From: Streptomyces cyanogenus
Lineage (GTDB): Bacteria > Actinomycetota > Actinomycetes > Streptomycetales > Streptomycetaceae
Assembly: GCF_017526105.1 (NCBI RefSeq)
Contig: NZ_CP071839.1
Span: 186,001 to 250,000 of the forward strand
Direction: 5' to 3'
DNA length: 64,000 nt
Part shown: positions 44,784 to 54,611 of the stretch, one piece after another
Numbering within the stretch: position 1 is the stretch's first letter
Layout of the letters: every line of letters starts with the position of its first letter
Notes under the pieces: model-generated
The model's database searches: none
What the model saw: the letters and a program-made list of their open reading frames with translations, nothing else
Told to the model about the DNA's origin: nothing
Translations under genes and position numbers: made by a program

Positions 44784-44807
44784 GGTGTCCATGACACCGG
44801 GAAACGC

Positions 44808-45890
44808 ATGAGCACCCAGAAAAGGCTTTTCGTACTGGCTTCGGTACTGAGCGGACTTCTTCTCGCCACCGGATGCACTGCGCCGCCGGGATCGAAAGCA
44901 ACGCCTGCCGGAAACAATTCCATCGTGCTGGCCGACGGTGATTCCAGTGGTTACATCACGTACGACACAAAGCACGAGGTACTGGCCGGGTACACGAGCG
45001 ACGGCCGCGAGAAATGGCGCGAGAGCCGCTATTTCCCCACCGACGTGCACTGCGTGGGTTCCTGCCCGAACGCCGTCATATCGGCGACCCCCGACATGAA
45101 CGAGCGGGAGACGCGGACGCACACCGTCTGGAAGACCGGAGCCACCTCCACGGTCCGCACGTCGCCCAGCCGGTCCCTGGTCGTCCACTGGGCCGAGGAC
45201 CGGGACACCTGGGTCGCGACGGACGAGTCCTCGATCACCTGGTCGCAGTCCGGGAGACTCCACAGCAGGAAGTTCGCCGCAGGGGTCGGCGACGCGATGG
45301 GGCGGGTCTCCGACGACGGGAGCACACTGGTCGTCTCCGTCCAGCCCGCCTCCGCGAAGACCTGGAGCGCCTACCGCTTCCGGCTCACGGGCGCCCAGCT
45401 GTCACCGGTCCTGGTCTCCGACGCCTTGCCCGGAAGCATCGGCTGCCTGTCCCGGCAGCGCGAGTCCATGTGGACGCTCGGCGACAAGGCCGTCGAGTTC
45501 GACCTGGCGACCGGCAGGAAGCTCCGTGAGGTCCCGCAGTTCCTCAGTGACTGCGCCAGTTCCCGGAGCACGACCGTGCTCGGGGCGTTCTCGGCGGGGA
45601 CGAGCGAGGCGCAGCAGACGATCTCCCTCGCCCCCGCGGACCGGTCCGCGCCTGTGCGCAGGACCGCGGCGAACAGCGACGGCGAGATCGGCGTCTTCCG
45701 TGACTGTGGCGTCTTCCTGTCGGACGGCCGGGTGACGACCCTGTCGGCGGCGGGCGACCGGCAGCCGACACAGATCAGCGCCCACAGCGTGCTGACCACC
45801 CCGGACGGCCTGATCTACACCGCCGGCCCCTCGGGCGAACCGGAGCGGCACGGCATCACGGCGGACGAGCGGCATTGCCGCGTCACGTGA
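44808..45890 (+). CDS. Lipoprotein with beta-propeller-like body
   Basis: 360 residues from ATG 44808. A lipobox, LLLATGC (Cys 23 of [23 protein letters not shown]), marks export and acylation. The body has repeated WK/W-type strands ([50 protein letters not shown]), as in PQQ- or propeller-like exported proteins, but no ligand site is recognised. It is downstream of the hairpin at 44751. Confidence 0.8.
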   Translation: MSTQKRLFVLASVLSGLLLATGCTAPPGSKATPAGNNSIVLADGDSSGYITYDTKHEVLAGYTSDGREKWRESRYFPTDVHCVGSCPNAVISATPDMNERETRTHTVWKTGATSTVRTSPSRSLVVHWAEDRDTWVATDESSITWSQSGRLHSRKFAAGVGDAMGRVSDDGSTLVVSVQPASAKTWSAYRFRLTGAQLSPVLVSDALPGSIGCLSRQRESMWTLGDKAVEFDLATGRKLREVPQFLSDCASSRSTTVLGAFSAGTSEAQQTISLAPADRSAPVRRTAANSDGEIGVFRDCGVFLSDGRVTTLSAAGDRQPTQISAHSVLTTPDGLIYTAGPSGEPERHGITADERHCRVT

Positions 45891-45957
45891 CCCGCGACGC
45901 GCTCCTCGCCCCCGGGCGGTATGCGGTGGCCCCCGACGGCTCACCGGCCGTGGGCGC

Positions 45958-46335
45958 TCACAGGTCGAGGGCGTTCACGAGCTGCTGGGTGCAGGCGAGG
46001 CTGCCCGTGCCCGCCGACGGACGCCCTGATGGCGACCGTCTCCAGCGCCGTGCGGATCCGGCCCAGGTCGGGCGGCAGGCCGTCCTCGGCGGACCGCGCC
46101 AGCTCGCACTGGACCACGTCCCCGCTGGGCACGAGCCCCGGGTACACCGTGAAGCGGATGATGCTGGCGGGGTCGCTTCTGACCAGGTCGGCCACGCTGG
46201 TGCGGTTGAGGGCGTAGGCGAGGTAGTAGGCGATCTCGTCGGGGCGGCCCAGGCTGCGGCGGCCCAGTCGTAAAGGGCGCGGGCCTTTGTCGCCTTCGCC
46301 GCAGGAGTGGCGTTCCCATGCCCCGTCGGGGGCAT
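45958..46335 (-). pseudogene. Exported-domain remnant with frameshifts
   Basis: Frames join as KATKARALYDWAAAAW, then EIAYYLAYALNRTSVADLVR, SDPASIIRFTVYPGLVPSGD, ARSAEDGLPPDLGRIRTALE and finally SLACTQQLVNALDL-stop. The FTVYPG motif also occurs in the extracellular domain of the kinase at 41486, so the two may be related. Two frameshifts are needed. The stretch 46336-46570 holds nothing recognised. Confidence 0.45.
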
Positions 46336-46569
46336 CGGCGATGGCCTGGTCGATGCGGCCGAAGGGTCACATCCTTGTCGGCCCGGACTCGGTCGTTCAT
46401 CAGATCCCCATGCCCCAGGAGCTGCACACGGCGCAACGGCCCACCGGGGCCTGGCCGTTGCCAGGCGGGGAAGTCCAGTGGCGCAGCATCGCGCATGAGG
46501 TGACCACCAACCAGGAGTGGGCCAGAAGCGTTGGTCATCAGCGTGATCGATGCCCAGGTGATCAGGCTC

Positions 46570-46697
46570 TCGGAATAGCGGAGCTCGAAGCGCTCGTACG
46601 CATCCGGCTCAAACGGCTCCAGTATCGCTCCAAGGTCATCGGCGGCTTCATCACAGCGACCAGGCTCTCCCCCGATCTTTCACCTCGGCCGCCCTGA
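46570..46697 (+). mobile_element. IS630-like transposase C-terminal scrap
   Basis: GIAELEALVRIRLKRLQYRS and KVIGGFITATRLSPDLSP resemble the tail of an IS630-type transposase (RLQYRP..IGG). About 130 bases remain. Confidence 0.5.
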
Positions 46698-46727
46698 AGC
46701 TTGCTTGAGATGCAGGCCACTGAGCGT

Positions 46728-47099
46728 TCAGTGCATGTGGAACCACCACGCCGACGCGAGGTGAAGAACACCGAGGAGGCCGGCGCAGATGGCCATGCCT
46801 TTGTTGCGCTGCTGCACACCGATCGCGGAGTCGCCGATCTGGGCCAGGCCGGCGACGGCGAGAACGGGGGCGGCGGTAGACGCGTCGCCCACGGCGAACA
46901 GGGCGAGGGTGACGGCGGCGAGGGGGATCGCCCGGGCTCCGTAGGCGTTCGCGTAGAGATGTGTGCCCCCGTTGACGGCCATGCCGTTGGGCAGGGCGAG
47001 GTCGGGCCTGATCATTCCGGCGATGCAGAAGCCGGCCGAGGTGAGGGAGGCGAGGCCGTTGGCGGCAATGAGGATGGCCTGGAAGGTGGACGAGTTCAC
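46728..47099 (-). CDS. Small membrane protein (DUF4267-like)
   Basis: 123 residues from GTG 47099, with GGGGAGA 8 bases upstream. Four helices are predicted: FQAILIAANGLASLTSAGFC, ARAIPLAAVTLALFAVGDAS, APVLAVAGLAQIGDSAIGV and GMAICAGLLGVLHLASAWW. The NGTHLYANAYGARA-like loop (GGTHLYANAYGARAI) fits small Streptomyces membrane proteins tentatively placed in DUF4267. It is divergent from the MarR gene, its probable regulator. Confidence 0.7.
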   Translation of the reverse strand: MNSSTFQAILIAANGLASLTSAGFCIAGMIRPDLALPNGMAVNGGTHLYANAYGARAIPLAAVTLALFAVGDASTAAPVLAVAGLAQIGDSAIGVQQRNKGMAICAGLLGVLHLASAWWFHMH

Positions 47100-47116
47100 A
47101 GTTGCGTCTCCCCGTG

Positions 47117-47139
47117 AATCATTCTTATCGTGAATGGTT
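47117..47139. promoter_or_regulatory. Near-perfect inverted repeat, MarR operator candidate
   Basis: AATCATTC (47117-47124) and GAATGGTT (47132-47139) pair at 7 of 8 positions around a 7-base spacer, between the divergent MarR (47162) and membrane-protein (47099) starts. The only A/T-rich stretch nearby, as expected for MarR sites. Confidence 0.55.
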
Positions 47140-47161
47140 TTTTGAAGCTATCATTCTCGTC

Positions 47162-47623
47162 ATGAGCGATGTCAATGGGGCAGCGGCCGGCGATGCCTCG
47201 GGCCTGACCTCGACCGTGGTGTTCCGGCTCGGCACTCTCGGCACGGTGGCCACCGACCGGTTCACACGGGAGATCGAGGGGCTGGGCCTCAAACCCAAGC
47301 ACGTCGGCCTGATGGCCGCGCTCAGCCTTGCTGCCGTGGCGTCCCAGCAGGAACTGGCCGCACGGATGGGCGTCGCGCCCAGCCTGATGGTGTCGCTGGC
47401 CGACTATCTGGAGGGTCTAGGCGCGGTTCGGCGGGTCCGGGATCCGCGGGACCGCCGACGGCAGGTACTGACACTCACCAAGGAGGGGCAGGGCCTACTG
47501 GACCGCTGCACGTCCATGGCGCGGACCCTGGACGAGGAGTTCGTGGCCGGGCTGACGGAGAAGCAACGGAAGGCGCTGGACGAGGCGCTGCGCGTGATGG
47601 CGAACCGCGCCGGCCTGCCGTAG
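47162..47623 (+). CDS. MarR-family transcriptional regulator
   Basis: 153 residues from ATG 47162. The winged HTH reads LKPKHVGLMAALSLAAVASQ, QELAARMGVAPSLMVSLADY, LEGLGAVRRVRDPRDRRRQV and LTLTKEGQGLLDR, the standard MarR core, and the dimer helices at the two ends are present. It is divergent to the membrane gene; the repeat at 47117 is its likely operator. A hairpin follows at 47645. Ligand unknown. Confidence 0.9.
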   Translation: MSDVNGAAAGDASGLTSTVVFRLGTLGTVATDRFTREIEGLGLKPKHVGLMAALSLAAVASQQELAARMGVAPSLMVSLADYLEGLGAVRRVRDPRDRRRQVLTLTKEGQGLLDRCTSMARTLDEEFVAGLTEKQRKALDEALRVMANRAGLP

Positions 47624-47644
47624 AGGACGAGAGAAACGGGAGGG

Positions 47645-47673
47645 CCCCTCGCTCATCGGTCGTGAGCGAGGGG
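47645..47673 (+). terminator. Hairpin terminator after the MarR gene
   Basis: CCCCTCGCTCA (47645-47655) and TGAGCGAGGGG (47663-47673) form a perfect 11-base stem with a seven-base loop, 21 bases past the MarR stop. Confidence 0.75.
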
Positions 47674-47781
47674 TCGTTACTGACAGTAACCATCGTTGCC
47701 CTGTATCACCCGGCGCTCGGAGCGGCGATCGGCATCGGTGTTGTCGTTGTCACCCTGCTCAACGAGCTGATGCACAGGTAG
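47662..47781 (+). CDS. Possible very small membrane peptide
   Basis: GTG 47662 opens a 39-residue frame: VSEGSLLTVTIVALYHPALG then AAIGIGVVVVTLLNELMHR. It has one hydrophobic segment, but it overlaps the terminator hairpin and has no clear ribosome site. It may be the end of something lost; low confidence. Confidence 0.2.
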   Translation: MSEGSLLTVTIVALYHPALGAAIGIGVVVVTLLNELMHR

Positions 47782-48274
47782 CCGCCTGCCATCCGACCCC
47801 TGCGGACACGCGAGCGAGGCCCGGACCAGCTCTGGTCCGGGCCGCACGGCTGCTCGGGCGCGGCTGCTGCAGGTCGAACTCGAGGTGCTCGATGTCGGGG
47901 AAGCGGACCTCGTCGAGCCGGCCGGCGCGGCGGCCGTCGTCCTGGAAGTACACCTCCTTGAGCCCTTCGGCGGCGATCTCCCGCAGCTGCTGCTCGGTGG
48001 CACCCCGCTCCCGGGCCTCGAAGAGGCGGGCGGCGCATCGGGGCGGCAGTGCCGCGGCCGGGTGCCGGAGGCGGTCCTCGTCGGTGGAGCCGATCGGCGC
48101 GGTGTAGCCGATCCGGGCCCGGGTGTCGATGACGATGCCGCCGGTGGTCGCCGCCTGCTGCCGGCCCTCGGCCCGGATCTGGGACTGCCACCGCTTCCCC
48201 ACCTCGCGCTCCATGCGCGCGGCGAGGTCACACAGGAACGTCGGCATCCTGATCGATGAGGGCAGCGGTGACAC
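47759..48274 (-). CDS. Hypothetical protein, start uncertain
   Basis: 171 residues from GTG 48274 (VSPLPSSIRMPTFLCDLAAR). A protein-like stretch continues upstream in frame (WWDGVDEQYFADTAWAL) without a clear start. The core reads MEREVGKRWQSQIRAEGRQQ, GGIVIDTRARIGYTAPIGST and EIAAEGLKEVYFQDDGRRAG. The last 40 residues look out of frame and a frameshift near 47870 is possible. No family recognised. Confidence 0.5.
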   Translation of the reverse strand: MSPLPSSIRMPTFLCDLAARMEREVGKRWQSQIRAEGRQQAATTGGIVIDTRARIGYTAPIGSTDEDRLRHPAAALPPRCAARLFEARERGATEQQLREIAAEGLKEVYFQDDGRRAGRLDEVRFPDIEHLEFDLQQPRPSSRAARTRAGPGLARVSAGVGWQAATCASAR

Positions 48275-48334
48275 CAGGGCCCAGGCGGTGTCGGCGAAGT
48301 ACTGCTCGTCGACGCCGTCCCACCAGACCGCCCT

Positions 48335-48445
48335 TGCTGCCGGACAGTGAGGAGACAGCGCCGGTCGTCAGTCCGGCCTGCTTGGCGATCTCGTCAAGCC
48401 TGGCGCGGCCCTCGGAGTGGCACGTACCGAGCCCGGCAAGGAGCG
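48335..48445 (-). pseudogene. TetR-type HTH fragment
   Basis: The minus-strand frame LDEIAKQAGLTTGAVSSLSG followed by SKGGLVG is the HTH of a TetR-family regulator (TTGAV..L.GSK). Only about 35 residues remain, between the hypothetical gene and the isochorismatase gene. Confidence 0.5.
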
Positions 48446-48470
48446 TTCCGGACGCCGGCTCGGCATGCGG

Positions 48471-49007
48471 TCACCTCCACAGGTCCCGGCTCGTGCACAC
48501 GCATGCGCCCATGTTCCACTCCATCATCCGCAGCGCGGCCCGGGCGAGGTCCTCATGGATGTGCGCTACGGCATCCCTGGGGACGGTCACGTCGAAGTGA
48601 CGGATGTGCGCGTCGAGAGCCGAGTAGAGCACGCACTGTTCGGTCACCTGCCCGGTGAGTACGAGCCGGTCGATGTCCTGTTGCCTCAGGAGGTACTCCA
48701 GGGGCGTTTCGAAGAAGACGGAGTGGCGGGCCTTCAGCACGAAGAGGGAATCCCTGTCGGGCCGCAGAGGCTCCACCAGGCAGCCGTACGGTCCGCTCAG
48801 GGCGTGGTCCAGCAACTCACCGTGGTGTGATCGCCACTCACCGAAGTTGTCGTTCACATAGATCACCGGTACCGAGCGGTCTCGCGCACGTCGCAGGAGG
48901 CCCGCGACGACCGGCACGACCGTCCGGGCCGAGGGAAGCAGCCGTTCGGCGTCCTTGTGGTCGTAGGTGTTGATCATGTCGATGACCAGCAGTGCAGTTT
49001 TGCTCAC
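48471..49007 (-). CDS. Isochorismatase-family (cysteine) hydrolase
   Basis: 178 residues from GTG 49007 (VSKTALLVIDMINTYDHKDA). Catalytic Asp is in LLVIDMIN, a Lys in LFVLKARHSVFFETPL and the nucleophilic Cys in LVLTGQVTEQCVLYSALDAH, with the usual cis-peptide TGQVTEQC. Members hydrolyse isochorismate or N-carbamoyl, nicotinamide-like substrates. An upstream ATG at 49058 would add 17 residues. It is the first intact gene left of the AHBA set; a role in the cluster is possible but unproven. No linked partner gene is seen. Confidence 0.85.
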   Translation of the reverse strand: MSKTALLVIDMINTYDHKDAERLLPSARTVVPVVAGLLRRARDRSVPVIYVNDNFGEWRSHHGELLDHALSGPYGCLVEPLRPDRDSLFVLKARHSVFFETPLEYLLRQQDIDRLVLTGQVTEQCVLYSALDAHIRHFDVTVPRDAVAHIHEDLARAALRMMEWNMGACVCTSRDLWR

Positions 49008-49441
49008 CCCCGCCGGGTTCCCTGATCGGCCGGTCGCACCTCCGCTGGGCACGGGCATCTCGCCCTGGGCCCGGCCGGGTGGCTCGGTGATCCCGGGAGC
49101 CGGTCCCCCTCGACAGCCGTGAGCGGCATGAGGCATCGGCAGGGCGGGGCGTTCAGCAAGGCGCGGTGATCCGTCCGGCACCGGCGGTGGAGGCCGTGCG
49201 GCTGCTCCGGGAGATGAGGGGGCGGTCCGGAGGGCAGGGTCGCTTACGGTGCCCTCGTTCCGGGGACCGCCGGCCGGCGCCGCACGCGGCAGTCCCTCGG
49301 GCGACGACATCCCCGGCCCGGGATCGCGGCGGTGTACTCGTCCCCTGGCCGCGGACACCCAGGGCAACAGCTCGTCCCCGGGAACGGCGAGACGCTCGCA
49401 GCTGGGGCCGGACCGCGCTCACCGGCGTGCCGCCGAGCCGG
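49008..49441. other. Intergenic stretch between isochorismatase and aminoDAHP synthase genes
   Basis: No coding frame with recognisable content is seen. Long open frames here are the high-GC antisense type. It may contain the transition from flanking DNA to the biosynthetic cluster. Confidence 0.4.
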
Positions 49442-51438
<1,997 letters not shown>

Positions 51439-54267
51439 TCAGGCGGTTGCGCCTGTGGGGTCGACGGCGCTCGGTACGCCGCGTCCCCGTCGTTGCTCGG
51501 CCAGCTGGAACGTCAGGTCGGCCGGCAGGTCGCTGCGGCGCTTGATGCCGAGCTTGCGGAACACCCGGGTGAGGTGCTGCTCGACGGTGCTCGGGGTGAC
51601 GTACAGCCGGTCGGCGATCTCCCGGTTGGTGTAGCCCATGACCGCGAGCGAGGCCACGCGGTGCTCGGAGTCGGTGAGCAACGGTGCCGCATCCGGAGTC
51701 TCCGGGGCAGGTCCGGGTGTGGGTGACTCGCCGGGGACGGAGACGAGCCGCTGGGAGAGCGGCTCCGCCGCGCAGAGTGCGGCCAGGTGCCTGGCCCGAC
51801 GCAGCACCATCCGCGCCCGCGAGCGCTGCGCCAGCGCCTGGTGGGCGCGGCTGAGGTCGCCGAGCACCCAGGCCTGCTCGTAGCGGTCGCGGCAGTCCTC
51901 GAAGAGGTCGAGCGCCTCCGCGAGCAGCTGGGGCCGCTGCCCGACCGGGCTCATTGCGGCGAGCAGCCGCAGGCACTGACCGCGGGTGCGCGGGCTGTCG
52001 GTGGCCGAGCGGGCGAGCTGGTCCTGAACGGTGCGCCGGGCACGGTCCTTGTTGTCCAGCCGCAGCCAGGCTTCGGCGGCGCTGGTCCGCCACGGCACGA
52101 GACCGGCCAGGTCGAGGCCCCAGTCACGCATGAGTTCGCCGCAGGAGAGGAAGTCCGCGAGTGCGGCGTGGGCATGGCCGGTGGCGAGGTAGTGGTGGCC
52201 GCGGGCGTGCAGGTAGTGCAGCCCGTAGCGGCTCTGGAAGAGGGCGTCGGGCACGGGTAATGCCAGGTACTTCGCCGCCGTGTCGTAGTCGCCGGTGCGG
52301 GTGGCGCCCAGGACCAGGCTGCCCAGCGGAAGCCCGACCGCCACGCCCCATGCCTTCGGGGTCAGCCGGGTCAGTGCGGTGCGCGCCTGGTCGACGCCCT
52401 CGGGCAGATCGCCGAGCCGTATCGCGGCCTCGGCGTGAGCGGCGGCCAGGACGGCCTGCCACACCGCGCTCTGGCCGGTTGCGGCCACGGAGGGGGAACT
52501 GGCGCACCAGGCGAGCACTGCGTCCGGCCGGTCGGCGTAGAGCAGGGTGGACAGCGCGAGCAGCGCGGTCTCCTCCGACCAGGAGGTGCGCCGGTTGAGC
52601 CGCAGATCGCGCAGCGCTTGTTCGGCGTGCGTGGCCGACTCGCTGTACCGGCCGCGGATCAGGCGGTCGCCCAGCTCGGCGATCACCCTCAGCCCGGGGT
52701 CGGCGCCCGGGGTCACGAGGCTGTCGCGCTGCCGTGCGGAGACCGTCGTCAACTGCCTGCCCCGGACGTGAGCCGGGTAGGTGACGGCCAGCCACGTGTC
52801 GGTGTCGTGCGGCTCGCGGGCGGTGCCGCCGTCGTCCTCGCGGACCGCCCCGCGTATCCGGTCCAGCACGGCTGCGGCTTCGGATTCCCGTCCGTGCCAG
52901 AGCAGGAGGCGCACGAGGGTGGGCAGGTCCTGCCGCTCCAGCCGGCCGGTCCGGGCCGCGCTGGTCAGGTGTCCGAGGTGGCGGGCCGCGGAGGAGGGGT
53001 TGAGCCGCCATTCCGTGCGGGTGAGTTCGGCGCGGACCGCGAGCTGCTGCCGGTCGGTGAGACCGGGCGCGGCGTCGGCGAGTCGTAGGCACTGGACGGC
53101 GGCCCGCAGGTCGCCGTCGAGCCGCAGGTGTGCGGCGGCTTCCAGCAGCAGGTCCACCTCCCAGGGCTCCGCGGCCCGGTCCCCCGCGACGAGGTGGTGG
53201 GCGATCCGGTCGATGGGCGCGTCCCTCTCGTGCAGCATCCGGGCAGCACCGCGGTGCAGCTCCCGGCATTCGCCGGGCGGCAGCGTACCGAGCACCGCCA
53301 GCCGGGCCGCCGAGTGGCGGAAGCGGCCGTCGGCGAGCAGTCCGGCGGCGGTCATCGACCGCAGAGCACCGGTCACGCTCTCGGTGTCCAGGTGCATGAG
53401 CCCGGCCACCTCCTCGGCCCTGGCGGACTCGCCGAGCACGGCGAGCCCGCGAGCCGCGTGAAGCAGCACCGGGTCGCCGCGGTGGAGGTGGTCGACGAAC
53501 GCGGCGCCGTAGCCCTGTGCGCGCACGCCGCCCGACTGCCGGAAGTCCTCCACGACGGCCTGGAGCAGCAGCGGGTTGCCGCCGCTGACCCGGTGGGCCT
53601 CGGCGGCCAGCCGCTGGGAGGTGTTCTCACCGAGGTGCCGGCGCAGCATCAGGGCGACCCCTTCGGGGGACAGCGGTGCGAGGCTCAGCCGGTGGAAGGG
53701 CAGCAACCGCTCCAGCTCACCGCGGAACAGACGGTGGGCGAGCGAGAGGTGGGCGCCGCCCTCGGTGAGCAGGAGCAGGACGCGGGCGCCCGCCAGCCGC
53801 CGGGCGAGGTAGAGCAGGCAGCGCCGGGACCGGTCGTCCATGTACTGGGCGTCGTCGATGCTGATCAGCAGCGGTTTCCGCGAGGCCGCCCGGAGCAGTG
53901 CCAGGCAAATCCTGTGAAAAGCCTGTGCAAGGTCCGGATCGGTGTCCTCCAGTGCGGGTCCGGCGCTCGAAACCGCCATTCCGGCGGCGAGCGGTCCGGA
54001 CATCTCGGACTGCGTTTCGGGTGACAGTGCCGCGCCCTGCAGCAACTGGCTCAGCACACCGAACGGAAGCGCCTGCTCCGCCGGTGAACACACAGCTCCC
54101 AGGGTCGCCACCGCCGACCCGGCCCGTCCCGCGAAAGCGCGCAGCAATTCGCTTTTCCCGGTGCCGGGCGGCCCCTCGATCAAAGCGACCTGGCCCCTAT
54201 GGTCTTCACTGCCCCCGAGCAATTCGCTCAGATAACTGATCTGTTCCGTCCGCTCGATTATCTCCAT
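51439..54267 (-). CDS. LuxR-type large ATP-binding (LAL) regulator with TTA codon
   Basis: 942 residues from ATG 54267, which has GGGGGG directly upstream; an ATG-like start at 54369 lacks one. The N-terminus begins MEIIERTEQISYLSELLGG and carries Walker A at 32-39 (EGPPGTGKSELLRAF). Helical TPR-like repeats fill the middle. The LuxR HTH is at the end: LTDSEHRVASLAVMGYTNRE, IADRLYVTPSTVEQHLTRVF. LALs are pathway-specific activators in ansamycin clusters. Codon 670 is TTA (52260-52258), so translation should depend on bldA tRNA. It is divergent from the SARP gene. Confidence 0.92.
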   Translation of the reverse strand: MEIIERTEQISYLSELLGGSEDHRGQVALIEGPPGTGKSELLRAFAGRAGSAVATLGAVCSPAEQALPFGVLSQLLQGAALSPETQSEMSGPLAAGMAVSSAGPALEDTDPDLAQAFHRICLALLRAASRKPLLISIDDAQYMDDRSRRCLLYLARRLAGARVLLLLTEGGAHLSLAHRLFRGELERLLPFHRLSLAPLSPEGVALMLRRHLGENTSQRLAAEAHRVSGGNPLLLQAVVEDFRQSGGVRAQGYGAAFVDHLHRGDPVLLHAARGLAVLGESARAEEVAGLMHLDTESVTGALRSMTAAGLLADGRFRHSAARLAVLGTLPPGECRELHRGAARMLHERDAPIDRIAHHLVAGDRAAEPWEVDLLLEAAAHLRLDGDLRAAVQCLRLADAAPGLTDRQQLAVRAELTRTEWRLNPSSAARHLGHLTSAARTGRLERQDLPTLVRLLLWHGRESEAAAVLDRIRGAVREDDGGTAREPHDTDTWLAVTYPAHVRGRQLTTVSARQRDSLVTPGADPGLRVIAELGDRLIRGRYSESATHAEQALRDLRLNRRTSWSEETALLALSTLLYADRPDAVLAWCASSPSVAATGQSAVWQAVLAAAHAEAAIRLGDLPEGVDQARTALTRLTPKAWGVAVGLPLGSLVLGATRTGDYDTAAKYLALPVPDALFQSRYGLHYLHARGHHYLATGHAHAALADFLSCGELMRDWGLDLAGLVPWRTSAAEAWLRLDNKDRARRTVQDQLARSATDSPRTRGQCLRLLAAMSPVGQRPQLLAEALDLFEDCRDRYEQAWVLGDLSRAHQALAQRSRARMVLRRARHLAALCAAEPLSQRLVSVPGESPTPGPAPETPDAAPLLTDSEHRVASLAVMGYTNREIADRLYVTPSTVEQHLTRVFRKLGIKRRSDLPADLTFQLAEQRRGRGVPSAVDPTGATA

Positions 54268-54611
54268 CAATTCCCCCCATGCAGTTCCGGCCCTCGACCT
54301 CCGGGGCCTTCGCGGCCAGGACCCATCGTTAGCAGGGCCAGGCCAACTGCCGGGGAATCCGACACCCACCCGCGACGTCGCGCTCGTTCACACCGATGAC
54401 GGGCGGCACTTGCTAGTGTGGACGACACTACGGGTTCGTTCGCTGCCGACGGGTCCGATCAACGGGGAGCGGGGGCCGGCGTCCAGCGGTCCGGAGACGC
54501 ATTGACAAGTCGGATACAAGAGCATTCCCTGTTTGCCGGTTCAACAGCCACGCGCGGCCTGCTCCGGCGGAACGGGTGACTACAGAAGACAAGTCGTACA
54601 TTGGGGGATGT
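54268..54611. promoter_or_regulatory. Divergent promoter region of the two cluster regulators
   Basis: 344 bases separate the LAL start (54267) and SARP start (54612). It contains CGCGACGTCGCG (54371-54382), a perfect palindrome, TAGTGT-ggacg-ACACTA (54414-54430) and TTGACA at 54502, a possible -35 for the SARP gene. No known binding consensus can be assigned. Confidence 0.5.
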
